From Eumeta japonica (Eukaryota > Arthropoda > Insecta > Lepidoptera > Psychidae): 64,000 nt of DNA. The notes beneath the pieces are model-generated. The model was not told the DNA's origin. It did not search any database and saw only the letters and a program-made list of their open reading frames with translations. The DNA lies in assembly GCA_005406025.1 (NCBI GenBank), contig BGZK01000748.1, positions 62,001-126,000 on the forward strand, written 5' to 3'. Below, one piece after another: positions 35,621 to 46,959 of this stretch (its first letter is position 1; the number at the start of each line of letters is the position of its first letter). The translations under genes were made by a program, and so were the position numbers.

Positions 35621-36099
35621 TTTATTATTCAGTTCTGACCTATAAGTGGGACCGATGCAGTCTACCCGATCAGTCGATATAATGTCACAGACCAAATCAT
35701 TATGATATAAATTAAATTCTGAATTAAAATTGTACAATTCGAATTGTACAGTTATTTCTTTTCAATTATTTTGCAAATGTTTTAATCGGTTCTGCAAATT
35801 CCGACACTCGGAATCCCTACGAGTTACTTCAGCCTCGCATAGTTTTATTTCACAAAGCAGTTCTTCATTTTGCTTTTTAAAATTTTCTATAGTTACAATT
35901 CAGTTGTTTTATCATTTTTTGTGACCGCCTAATACTTTTGTTTATATTAAAAATGCTTCTATTTTTTTTACCTTATAATAATTTAAATTCAAACAGGGAT
36001 TCGGCGTGCCAGACTGTGGCATAACATTCAGTATTGAATCGCACAACTTAACTGTGTCGTCCACTTTATACATGTCCATTTCGTGTTGCAATTTATCCG

Positions 36100-36480
36100 T
36101 TTGAAGTCTATTGCTGTGTAATTCTGCTTGGACTGTTCGAGTTTGAAGAAGAGAGTGTTCGTAATGCTCCCGACATCGTTCATTTCGTTGATCATGCGCA
36201 AGAGATCGCGCTGATCTCTGAGGTCATTACACTTGATGTCATTACCTTGATGTCATTACACTTGATGTCAGTACACTTGATGTCATTACACTTGATGTCT
36301 AATTCGGCTAATTCGCCTTTCAATTTGGTATTTCAAAATATAACTGATTTTATTTCTATTTCGTTGTCATCGCGCTCGCTCACAAGACTGCTACATAATT
36401 CTTTGGATGCCTTAAGTTCTAGTAAGGTTGTTTTCAACTTTTGTTCCAAGTCACGAATAGTCGGTCTGCGACGCATGATG
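36100..36480 (-). pseudogene. LINE ORF1, coiled-coil part
   Basis: The start is ATG 36,476 ('MRRRPTIRDLEQKLKTTL' then 'LELKASKELCSSLVSERDDN'), followed after a frame change by 'ELAELDIKCND' and 'RDQRDLLRMINEMND'. Leucine/charged heptads indicate a coiled coil, as in LINE ORF1 proteins that trimerise and bind RNA. A 15-bp minisatellite interrupts it. Confidence 0.65.
36226..36300. repeat. 15-bp minisatellite inside LINE ORF1
   Basis: Five copies of 'cattacacttgatgt' or near variants. One unit is 14 bp. On the minus strand the unit encodes the pentapeptide D-I-K-C-N, so it began as an in-frame expansion of a coiled-coil segment; the 14-bp unit then breaks the frame. Confidence 0.85.
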
Positions 36481-37009
36481 CACAAAATAATCAAAGAAAC
36501 AGCCAAATCTAAAAAAAAATAGATTGTTATGTAATTAACACAAAAAATAAATATATATTGATATAAAACATAGGGCTCGAACCACGAGATGCACTGCCGC
36601 GATGTTATGTATTGTAAATCAAGCTGAACGCACGACAACGGTACACGCAAAAATTAATTGTATAATAATCTTGAACAAAGTGTTATTTAAGAAAATACAC
36701 ATATGTTATATTTACAATAAATAGAATGGAAAATCACAGTGCTTAAAATTAACATCTCATTTATTAAAATATATGTAAATAGTTTCTTTAGATACCTCGC
36801 AAAAACAAAATAAATTCTGTCGAAATTAATAATGATAAACGTGATTGTTAGAATGAAGTAGATATCGATTAAAACATTAATATGCACATGCAAATGAGAT
36901 ATTAAATTGATGGAAAGAGAAAAATAAGATAAAATGAATTATTTACGGTAATTCCAGTTAGTCGTGCGGTAGGCCTGTACGTCACTCGCGGCAGCGCACA
37001 GCGAAGTCC

Positions 37010-37320
37010 AGCTTTTTTCAAATGGGTCAAAACTGTTTTGAGGTTAAACCCCAGCTCATCAACTATGTTGCAAGATGTAATGTATCAATATTGCTCCACT
37101 TTTTTCAAAATGGCATCGACTTTATCCGGAACAGGTCGAACAGAGCGGGGTTCATCTTTGACAATAAAATTATCAGATTGGAAACGTTTGAAGTAGTTTT
37201 GTAATACCGACATTTCAATAGATCCATAAAAGTCACAAATGTTTTTCGCGGCTTGTATCGCATTTTTTTTTTGTAATAAAACTTCAAAATGCATCTCATT
37301 TCTATGTTAGATTCACTCAT
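37010..37320 (-). pseudogene. Mariner transposase, N-terminal part
   Basis: The start is ATG 37,320 ('MSESNIEMRCILKFYYKK'). After a frame change it reads 'AIQAAKNICDFYGSIEMS', 'QNYFKRFQSDNFIVKDEPRS' and 'VDAILKKVEQY', then a stop, then 'ELGFNLKTVLTHLKKAGL' up to the LINE junction at about 37,005. These are the DNA-binding helices of mori-type mariner transposase. Confidence 0.85.
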
Positions 37321-37492
37321 TTTGGTCGACAGAAAGAAAATGGCGAGAAACCGTTTTTACTTTTAATTTTTCTTTTTTAAAAATGTTATCTATTTAATAG
37401 TATCAAAATTAGCCAGATACGAAGAGCACAACCAAAAAGATTTTACTGCAACTTTTAATTTATATAATACGAAAAACTTTTCGCCCGACCTA

Positions 37493-38195
37493 ATAATTGT
37501 TGGTTAGTTCCTTTCTATATTCTCATATCAAAAAGGTGCCAAAAATGTCAACGTCTAACGTCATCTACAAAAATCCAATCGGTATGCATATTGTAAAGTG
37601 GCCTGGCGCCTAGTCTGCACCGGGTCGACTAGACTCACCTTCCTTTTTACATTTTTGGAACTAAATTTATCATAAAGCGTAATATTCTGACGTTAAGATC
37701 TTCGTCCCTGAGGTCTGTCCATAATAGTTACTTCAACGAGTCTGTTCTCTTATTTTGTAGTGCTAGAAAAATAAAACTTTAAAATCACTCATTTCCGCAT
37801 CTTTGTCTTTTGTGCGAACGAAGTTATTCCAACGATAGCTTTTAACATTGAAAATATATTTTCTAAAGGATTCGGCACGAGGTGCATTTTCAAGGAGAGC
37901 GCGACAAACGATACTTCCAAAACCATCGAAGGCCTGCAAACTATTGAACTGTGTCAAATGCATACGATAAGATCTATGATATGATGAAGTTTAATTTTTG
38001 TAGTAAAATGATTTTGAGAAACTTCAAATGATACCTAAATATCGGTCAATAAGGAACATATCAAAAGTGACTACTTAAGATTAATATGTCACTGAAATAA
38101 TAAAACTTTATTACCTAAATTGCAATAACAGTTTTGCATCTCTATGTGGATTCTTAATTAACGAAACCGGATCACAACTTCGTAACGTAAAACTT
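37493..38195. other. Unassigned stretch
   Basis: No recognisable gene or repeat end. Confidence 0.35.
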
Positions 38196-38199
38196 CGAA

Positions 38200-39080
38200 A
38201 GTGATTTTGTCGCGGCGTCGAATGTTAAACAATATAAATAGCTAAGGTGTAAAAGTTGTTTTTTTTTTGGAATATGCACGTGTTGTATTCAATATATATT
38301 AATATTGATATCCACGTGTGTAATTTTTTTGTAATGTACACGTATTAACATTTATCGCTAATGTGTTCAAAATACATCGATATTTTATTAACTGCTCTAC
38401 CGATAAATCCCAAAAAAAATTATATTTGTTCTCCTTAAAAAACGCTAAATGCATCAAAATACGTTAATTTCTTCAAAAGATGACGTTGGAGAAAAAATGT
38501 TTAAAAGGTGTTTTTTTCAATATTCTGCAAACAGTTCAACTGGTAAATTTCAAAATGTATCCAGTTGATCGCTTTAAAAAACAATGTCGATTATCATATA
38601 CTGCATTAAAATCGGTTGGTACATTCGAGTGATATGGCTAACGGAAAATTCGAAAGAAGAGGGTGTTTTTTGAAAAACATGAGAAATTCTTGGTGGATTG
38701 ACGTCTGGTACAGGTCAATTTTCTTTGGTTAAAAATTCCTTTGAATTCTGCAAAGGAAAATAAAAATCCAACAACCTTTTGGATTTAAAAAATATGCATT
38801 TTATTTAAACAAATCTAGATGTTTGAACGCGACGAACTGATAACGTGTGGAAATTATAATTACGAGGTCGAAAAGTTTGAAAAAGCACAAAAAATCCATC
38901 TTTCAAGTTCGAAACTCAATAATTATTGTTAGGTATATATTTGAAGACAACTCGAGAGTAACAAAAAGTGTCAAGAATGGCCAACACGGTCAACTGTTTT
39001 GTCGAATTAACTTCGGAAAGTTTGAAGATAAGTCTTTGAGCTTCGACAACAATAATTTTGAATTTAAGGAATTCAAAGAC
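38200..39080 (+). repeat. Dispersed repeat family A, copy 3
   Basis: Shared marks are 'taccgataaatcccaaaaaa' (38,399), 'aaaatcggttggtacattcg' (38,607), 'gaggtcgaaaagtttgaaaa' (38,864) and the terminal phrase 'gaatggccaacacggtcaac' (38,974). Same orientation as copies 1 and 2. The plus frame at 38,847-39,098 is a by-product. Confidence 0.6.
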
Positions 39081-40745
39081 ACTTCGATAAATGTATAACG
39101 GTACATAAATACATCCTACTAATGAAATGCAGTATTCGAAAGAAAACTAATCACATCTTATATTTTTAGTAAGAGAATACCTTTTTTATTATGTACGCGC
39201 ATTGTCAATCTGCATTCTATATTCCGTTTTCTTGTGATTTTGTGAACTAAAATGGTTTTTGTTTCTGATAAAACACCTCATAAAAAGTGTAAATTAAATT
39301 CTGATTGTTTTTGTCACGATTATGGGTAATTTTATTTTCAAAAAAAGGAAGACCGATATCAGAGTGTCTTAAGACAGCATATTTGCATTATTTCGAATTC
39401 TGAGTCAATGATCAGGATAAAAGGTGGGCCCGACATGCTTTTTGTGCAAATTCTATATTTACTCTTATACTTCAGGAGAGAAAAACTATCTCCGATTTGA
39501 ATCACCAACGCTGTGGAGAAGACCACAGTGACTGTTATTTTGCATGACAAAAACTGAATGCTTTAATTTAGAAAATAAACATAAAATTCAATATCCTGAC
39601 ATTTCGTTAGTGTCATTATCGATATCACATTAGGAAACCCTGCCACATCCTGTATGTATGTATGTCCTGTAGGTAGGTATGTCAACTGTGAGTTGTACAT
39701 CCTGTACGTATGTCAACTGTGAGTTGCTAAGATTATTATATATATTTAATAAAGATCTTTTCAAATAGACGTGACATATTTTTTTAATATTTTCCCGTAC
39801 TCTGCGCACCATAATCGATAAGAATATACACATATTGACAAAAGTGTATAAACCGCGTAAACCAGTGTTATTATTCAAAAATGATATAAATTTGGTAGTT
39901 TATGATAACAAGGAATAGATAATTTTCTATATTAGGTTTCCATTAAAATTTGTAACAGTCTAACAAAAAGTGGTTGCGAATGTACATGAAGTCATATATA
40001 CGTTTGTACCTAAAAGGGATTTTTTTTCTCATAGATTTAGTGCGATTTTCAAGTCTATCCCGATGTACTAAATCCACATTGAAAATTGTAAAAAAACACT
40101 CACGAAAACAATCACGAATAATAAATTGGACTATTGTTCGTATAACGCACATTATGTGTATATATATAGTGTGAGCGTTCAAAATTATATATATAATTTT
40201 GAAGCTTCATAGACGGGGTTGTTATCGGGATTGCGAAATTACTTTCGTTATTTGCTCATTTAGTGTCCACTCCCATGGGAACACTCACACGAAAATACCC
40301 ATACGGCCTCCCTTCACGATTGTGTTTGGTTTTAATAGTTGACCACCTATCGTTGTCACTGTGACGGATTCCCATTTGAATTTACATTGTAATAAAGAAG
40401 ATAAATATTTTTGTCAATAAGACAATATTGTATTGTCTGTTTCTCAGTTCCAATCATTCACAATTCCTAGCATTTAAAGACGCACTACCGAAATTTAATT
40501 TATTGACTGTTTTAAACGGTCTATGAGCAAAGGAAATGTCACAATTTTGGGTGGTTTGTAGTAGTGATTTTTTATTTATAATACTTTTCTATTACAAGTA
40601 AGTTATATTGAAAATTATAATGGCACGTTGGTAACTTATCTGTCTTATTCGCTATATGCACGACATTGACGCCGTCTGGTGTTGGCCATAATTATGTGTA
40701 CATGAAAAAAAAACTGGCCTAGAGCATGTCAGATCAAGCCCACTG
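39081..40745. other. Unassigned AT-rich stretch with small repeats
   Basis: It contains a short direct repeat 'tatgtcaactgtgagttg' (twice within 39,675-39,727) and a 26-bp perfect palindrome 'ttcaaaattata...' at 40,179-40,204. No gene recognised. Confidence 0.4.
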
Positions 40746-41173
40746 TAGGGTTCCGAACCCGGTTACTACAAAAAAATGCGCTACAGTTAAAATAAAGATT
40801 ACATTTTTTATGATTTAATTACAAATGTATGATTTTCAGATTTTTCCTATACTCGTAGTATAAGTCGATATTACTTGCGATATTTCATAGTTCTAGATCA
40901 ACGTAATATACCCTAAAAAATTTGATTCCCTTGAGAGTGTTAAAATATACGTTTTTTGCGGCATAAACTGCCTTATCTCTTTTTCACATTAACTTAGAAT
41001 TTTGATATTTTCACAACTTCAAAGGACTGTAGACTTGAGTGTATGATTTTAATTTCAACCGGAACCTATTCGTGTTTTCGAGATAAAGGGTCTTGACAGA
41101 CAGACGAACGGACGGACGGACAACAAATTGATCCTATAAGGTTCCGTTTTTCCTTTTGAGATACGGAACCCTA
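40746..41173. mobile_element. MITE with gggttccg ends and TA flanks
   Basis: It starts TA|gggttccg (40,746) and ends cggaaccc|TA (41,173), a near-perfect terminal inverted repeat with TA duplication, about 424 bp, no coding capacity. 'gacagacgaacggacggacg' lies near the right end. Repeats with this end are common in insect genomes, as I recall. TA flanks suggest mobilisation by a Tc1/mariner-type transposase. Confidence 0.65.
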
Positions 41174-42690
41174 TTAAAAAATGATTATAGGGTTATTTAC
41201 TATTATTATTAACGAATTATTATATTTCTACAACACAACCATAAGTAAACAGTAACAATATCTTGTTGCTTTGTTTAATTTTTCACAGTAAAATAAACGT
41301 GTATTATTGTTGTTTTCACTATTAGCCACGACAGTTTAATTATTAATCCCCAATCTACGATCTGGCGAAAGCGAATGTGGGACTAATCCTAAACTCGATT
41401 TCGACCTCAGTCCCATTTTCGATTTCTGTGCCTCGCGGTTTCCACTCTCGATCTGCTGTCCGTCCCGTTTTCGGTTTTGATACCGCTAGCAGTCAGGGTT
41501 CGGATGTGGACGAAGCCGGCGTATGCGCTAGTACCAAAATAAAATTTAGGGTATATTACTCTGGGATGGTGGAGCTTTGTATGAGTGGAATAGCTTTAAA
41601 ATCTATAATAGCACAAATATGTTGATGAAACCAAGGAGAAATTAATGTTCATAATTTATTTTGCTTAGGGAGCGTCTTTTTAGTGAAAGGATTTTTAGAA
41701 TCGATTCATCATTCGATTCGACAATACAAGTATACAAAAAAAAATTAGGAAAAAATGCTAGTTTTTTTTTTCATGCCTATAGCTTTATACACTACATGCG
41801 AGCAATAAGTTGACAAAAGTTTTATCGCAATCGGATTAACGGTACGGCAGCGCATGAAAAATCAACAAACAAATATTGATTTTTAACTACTAGACATCAC
41901 AACAGATAATCCAATTTGCGGGTTTGACATGCGAAGACCGCATGACAATGTTTACCACTTAATCCTACGTGATGTAATGAATTTAAAATAGCCGAATTAA
42001 TATTCACTACAGACACAACATTTAAGATCGTCTCTCGGAAATTCTAATTTAGTAAATTAAATTAGGTAATTTTACTTTGTTTGTTTATTTTTTACGATTT
42101 GTCACCTAGGTTACTGACGTAATAATTTTAATGTTTGTTCATTTTAATTTCATCACTCTTCGACATCAACCCAGAACAAAACGTAATCCACGGTGATCGT
42201 CTGTCCTTCTGTCTGTATGTACATTGTATTATCCTGGACAGTACTGCACGGGTTTGCATGCATTCCATTCGTCCAAAAATATGTTTTGTACGCACTAGCA
42301 TAAATAAGAGCAGAACATTAACGGTATTAATTAAACAAATCGGGAAAATATCGTATATATTACATTCGGGATACAGATATATTGAAATCGCCCAAGGAAA
42401 ATTCGTTTAAAATTAAATAAAAAAATGGACACAGGCATATGATTTTATTTTGAGGATAACTTAAAAAAGCCATTTTTGTTTACAAAATTTTATCAAATGT
42501 TCAACTAAGATATAATGATTAACTCTGCAATAAATTCGGTATTAAACCTTATCATATTAAACATTTTATTAATTGCAAGCATTCTACATTTATACCAAAT
42601 CATTAAATTAAATGTCTTCCTAGAAGATATAACGAGCTTAAAAATACAAGTCGTGGCCATAATTTAATGCATCTCGGGACAGCAGCGACA
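41174..42690. other. Unassigned stretch
   Basis: It includes an irregular pyrimidine-rich tract (41,365-41,480, 'cgatttcgacctcagtccca') of the same type as near 47.0 kb. No gene recognised in the short frames at 41,377-41,625 and 42,135-42,410. Confidence 0.35.
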
Positions 42691-42739
42691 CCGGCGGATG
42701 TGGAAACTCATTAATAGGGCATCACTGTAAAAATAAAAC

Positions 42740-42775
42740 TGCACCGGCCGAAGCCGGGCCGGATTGCTAGTACCG
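42740..42775 (+). mobile_element. Helitron-like 3' end
   Basis: 'ccggccgaagccgggccgg' can fold into a GC hairpin and is followed by 'attgctagta'. A hairpin about ten bases before CTAGT is the Helitron 3' end pattern. The body to the left is not defined. Confidence 0.35.
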
Positions 42776-43875
42776 TACAAAATAGAACTTCAACTCCACA
42801 ACAAATATAATTTCGTATATCACTGACTAATAATTCACTCTGTCTTCGGCTTCTAGCGCTACCAGGGCAGGTCTGCGCGCCATATTTTAAATAAAACAAG
42901 TCTCTTTCGTTAGCTGTTTCTGCTGGGGTAAAATTGTCGCACTAAACTTGATGCAATTTGTACGCCGTTTGTGCGCAAAAAGAATTCGAGAAAATGGTGA
43001 ATTATGTCGGCTTCACTCCTATGCGTTTAGTAGAAAGCGGCCTTTGGTCAAAATTTTAAATATGGTCAAACGACCACAACGCGCGCGCGTGTGTGCTCAA
43101 AATCGTCGATTATGCAACTCATAAAATGATTTGTTAGCATCAGAATAAATCAGTGTTAGCCTGCAGATGGAGAAAGATTCTCGCTTGCCTGACCACATAC
43201 ATTCCTTCTCTTTTCTCGGAGTCATCGTTGATCAATTAAATTTATTGTGAAATAAGAGATCGATAAAGCTGCTATTCCCGCGATTTCGTTACATGTCTAG
43301 ATAGAGGACTATATATTTAAATACATTTGATCCAAAGGATTAGTTACATAAGTGAAACAATCCCTTCAGGGACCCACATCAGAACTTTGCTCCAAGTTGT
43401 ACGATAAATTCCGAATACATCCAGTTCTCAAAGAGGATATGTACAGCGAAGTGTGAATATCGACTTAATACTATGCGAAGGCATTTATTGGTTTCGCTCA
43501 TTGGAAACCGACGTTTTTCAAATTTTCCAATTTTGTCTTCAATATAAAAAATAAAAAAAAAATTGTAGAAACGCTGCCTGTTAGTATCGTCTAAATTCTG
43601 TATTTAAGTGTTTATGAATGATGAGTTTTTTTTTTTTAATCACATCCGGTACAATTCACCAGATATTCATTAACGTAGACTTCGTAAACCTGAAATTAAT
43701 TTTAATAAATAAAACAAACACCCGCTGACTTCAGTTAAATAAAGCCAAAATAAGTTGCCTCGAGGTACGTTCACGTCACCGCTGAAAATCCCATGAAAAT
43801 CAGTCCAGTAATTCTGAACATTAGTGTATTCTAACAGAAAAATAGGCAGGTATTTTTTAAAAACGACCTTCTCTT
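42776..43875. other. Unassigned stretch
   Basis: AT-rich apart from 'gcgcgcgcgtgtgtg' near 43,082. No gene recognised. Confidence 0.35.
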
Positions 43876-43879
43876 ACAC

Positions 43880-44310
43880 TCACCATATAACTCGCAATAA
43901 CCAAATATTTTTAAAGGACAGACACAAAAATTCTGCAGTTTTATTATATTTGTATAGATAGCTGTAGGGAATATAATTCATCGAACGGATTTTTTCACAC
44001 AATTGCATATATTTGTTTTTGCTGTCTGCCGCATGGCGCGGGTGTGTTTCAGCGTGCGTTTTGCGGACCGACGAGAGATTTATACCATCGGGCAAATAGC
44101 CTGTCCGTGCGTATGCTTTGTGTGAATATGAAGTAGCAGTGAAGAAGTGAAGAACAGTCTTCTCGTTTGACCGTAGATTTCCAACGATTTTCATGTCAAC
44201 AAATCCACTAGAATCAACAGTTACAACTAAGACTTGTTGGACTCGGTCGCCTTTCAAATTATATGTCTTCGATAGTTCGTCACCTCGTAAGAGTATTGAA
44301 TCGAATCTTA
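43880..44310 (-). other. Unidentified open frame, possible exon
   Basis: From a stop near 44,315 the minus strand is open through 'IRFDSILLRGDELSKTYNLK', 'GDRVQQVLVVTVDSSGFVDM' and 'KIVGNLRSNEKTVLHFFT' to a stop at 43,880, roughly 140 codons. The first in-frame Met is at 44,257, but coding-like text begins before it, which suggests an internal exon or a fragment. Composition and residue mix look like real protein until about 44,000. No domain recognised and no convincing splice pair fixed. Confidence 0.3.
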
Positions 44311-44534
44311 TAAAATGTTATTTTCTTTTTTATCGCGTTAAATAGATCAGATATCGGAACCATAGTTAGGTATTAGGATCATATAAGAAATAGTGACCAA
44401 CATCGAGATTCGTACAGGCGTGAAAACAAGACTTTACATGCTATTTTTGATTCAAAATACAGTATTTTGGATTGCTGGTAGCTATAATTTATTAAATAAC
44501 TATTTTGTAATAATTTTACAATACGAAATACTTC

Positions 44535-45543
44535 TAGTCCAGGATCTATGGTCTATTTTTACAATTGATTACTATCGAGTTAATTTTCCGTGAGTAGCTT
44601 CATTCTGATGAGACGCCAAACTATTTCTCATACAAAAATTCTAGATTATGGTAGTTAACAGAGGTAGCAGGGATAAAACAAGTCGATTTGTTGTGTCTCA
44701 AAAATTTAATACTAACTGTGGGTTTTTTATTAAATCTTCAGACAATTATAAACATAATTCAAAAAAATATTTGTCTTACAAAGTGATTGGTTTCATCAAA
44801 TAGATGTAGCACTAACGAGCTCAAGAAAAATGATTGTTAAACAGCTGATTTTTTTTACTGTTGCTTAGGAAAAAAAAATCATAAATACCTTTTTAATTAT
44901 TTTTTTACGAAAAAAAATAATTAAAAAATATTTATGATTTTATGCACATGTTTAATATATTTTAAATGTATAAGAAACTAAACTCGCTCCAAAATAATTT
45001 TTTAATCAAAGTATATATTTAACATTATTAAAAAAAAAAAAACAAAGAATTATGGCCATATTTTAAGAGATGGAATAAGAAAAATATCTTTTGAAGTTTA
45101 AAAAAAATAGAAATTTAATTTCATGAATTTTAAATCTGTATTCAACTAGAGAACCGCTATAACGCACCTATTTTAACGCTATTTGCAGAACAATGTGGCT
45201 GTTAAATCATATAAATATTAACTAAGCAACAGTAAAAAAATCAGCTGGTTAGGAGTCATTTTTATAGAGCTCGTTATCGATACATCTCTTTAATAAAATC
45301 AATCATTTTGTAGGGCAAATAATTTTTTGAATGATGATAATAATTCTCTTGAAATTTAATAGTTAGTCATAAATTTTTGAGAATCGTCAAATCGACATAT
45401 TTTGTCCCTGCTGTCTTTGTTAGCTACCACAATCGAGAATTTTTGTATGAGAAAAAGTAGGGCACCTCATCAAAATGTAGCCATTTACGGAAAATTAACT
45501 TGATAGTTATCAATTGTAAAAATGGACCACGGATTCTGGACTA
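44535..45543. mobile_element. 1-kb foldback element with nested inverted repeats
   Basis: Long imperfect inverted arms, 44,535-44,868 and 45,222-45,543 (about 330 bases each, about four in five bases matching by eye), begin 'tagtccaggatctatggtc' and, from the right on the other strand, 'tagtccagaatccgtggtc'. The 353-base centre holds a second inverted repeat at about 44,876-44,938 ('aatcataaata' / 'tatttatgatt'). Flanks are ttc|ta...ta|ttc, so the target duplication is either TA or TTC. No open frame. A transcript would fold into a very long hairpin. Confidence 0.85.
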
Positions 45544-45574
45544 TTCTTAAAGAAGATAGCTAAAGATTGTTTGT

Positions 45575-45850
45575 TTTTTAACTTCCCGCTATGAAATAAA
45601 AAATATTTATAAAAGTGGGAAGTTACTGTTTTCAATCCGATTTTCAAATATCAAGTTTTCACCAGATCTTGACGGTTTAGTCTTAGAAATCTATTTCGAT
45701 CATTTTTCGAGTTATGTCTATGTTTGTGTGTATGCGTGTGCATGCGCGCGTGCATGCGTGCGAGCGCGCAATTGACAGGAATGTCTATTGGCGGTGGTCT
45801 GTGGCTGCCAGTAAGGATGCTTTCGTCACCCTTTGACCATTGCATGACAG
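45575..45850. repeat. Repeat with short hairpin and GT/GC-rich tract
   Basis: 'aacttcccgct' and 'agtgggaagtt' form a hairpin-like pair at 45,579-45,625. About 90 bases on, a TGTG/GCGC-rich tract (45,720-45,770) follows. Looks like an old dispersed repeat. Confidence 0.4.
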
Positions 45851-46259
45851 CCTTTCACTTAACAAGGTTGTGTCCGCGTTTGTCGATTAAATTTAACACT
45901 CCTTACACCCTGGTGGATGTGACTGTCTGCAATTTCCTGAGGATGTGCCTGGTTGGCATAATGTACGTAAACATTAACATTATAACGATTAGCGGACTAT
46001 GATAATTATAAATTTAACACCTGCTTAAGTGTTCGATATCTGGCAATCCTCACGAATCAATATTTAATTCTTTGGATAGGGATTCGTAGTGGAGGGCTAG
46101 ATTCGAAGGTCAGCGGTGTGTTGCATGCTGCATATTAACGCATGTTGCAGGCAAGCGTCTATCTATAAAGTGGTTAAGATTCTATTACGGACTGAATATT
46201 ATTGACTGATTTTGATATCTTCCTGAAAAATATAAATATTTTTACTAGTAATTTTATAA

Positions 46260-46420
46260 AAAAGTCTCAATAGAAAAATCAATTAAATAAAAAAAATAAA
46301 ATCCGCCTTAAAAAATCTATTTAAATAATTGTTTAAACAGACTTCAAAAACAACTAATTACTTATTTTTGGAGTCTTTTCTAGGTAAAGATAAATCAGAC
46401 GCAGTAGTGTCTCTCAAGAA
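46260..46420 (+). repeat. Dispersed repeat family B, copy 2
   Basis: 'aacagacttcaaaaacaact' then 'ttatttttggagtcttttct', matching the copy at 16.9 kb. Confidence 0.4.
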
Positions 46421-46689
46421 GACGATCTCCTTTTTGACCCAATATTTGACCTTTCATAATCATGTTTGTAGATTATAGGCTTTTTGCCTTGCTTTAGCGA
46501 ATGGCGTGAATAAAACTGATTCAATCAACTAACATCAAATAATACAAGAAATCATTACGATCATGGAACATGGACTACAATACCTAATCGCCTCATTAGC
46601 CACTTTTTTCATTTTCTGCTCATATAGGTCGAACAACAAAACAAACCGACGACTTACAATCGTAAGTCGTTTCTTTATTTATTTATCGT

Positions 46690-46912
46690 AATTTAACTTA
46701 AATTATAATATTCTTCTGTATCTTTCTTTATTGTCAAGGGATCGAAACTGTTGTCTAACGTTTTTAAAGCCATTGTCGGCCGCTTGGTCGCCACCACTAA
46801 AATCCCTAATAACATTGTCTCCGTAAGGGCACGACAATACGTTAAAACGAATGTAATATCATCATAAGGGAGAATCAAAACCCAAAAATCATAAAATATT
46901 TTATTCTAGCTT
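46690..46912 (-). other. Possible terminal exon of a membrane protein
   Basis: Minus text reads 'FYDFWVLILPYDDITFVLTY', 'CRALTETMLLGILVVATKRP', 'TMALKTLDNSFDPLTIKKDT', 'EEYYNLS' and a stop at 46,693, followed closely by aataaataaataaag, a usable poly(A) signal. One or two hydrophobic segments are visible. An AG that could serve as acceptor is at about 46,906, but there is no pyrimidine tract. No family recognised; chance is possible. Confidence 0.25.
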
Positions 46913-46959
46913 CTGCTCGTAGATCCGCTAGCGTGGACATATCAAACGATTCTTTCAAC

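Larger units (their letters stand above)
33313..37004 (-). mobile_element. CR1-like LINE inserted in the mariner, internally deleted
   Basis: On the minus strand it starts at the junction near 37,004 ('cttcgctgtgcgctgccgcg') and ends with a short tandem 3' tail of 'gaattt' units (33,313-33,330). In order it carries a coiled-coil ORF1 with esterase-like remains, an endonuclease, and the extreme C-terminus of ORF2. The reverse transcriptase between is missing: frames pass from 'SLSFSDWVG' (just after the endonuclease) straight to a C-terminal region at about 33,890. An intact element of this kind would be 5-6 kb. The clade is judged from ORF1 layout and the tail; jockey-superfamily relatives remain possible. 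Confidence 0.8.
32597..37492 (-). mobile_element. mori-type mariner split by a LINE insertion
   Basis: Terminal inverted repeats aggtcgagcagaaagttttt (from 32,599) and, on the minus strand, ggtcgggcgaaaagtttttc (from 37,490) are flanked by TA at 32,597-32,598 and 37,491-37,492. On the minus strand the transposase N-terminus lies at 37,320-37,010 and the middle and C-terminus at 33,310-32,600; the 3.7 kb between is a LINE. The mariner alone adds up to about 1.2 kb. Confidence 0.88.

Noticed and set aside
36226..36300. Short direct repeats considered as a CRISPR-like array
   Set aside because: Units are contiguous with no spacers and lie within a LINE ORF1.
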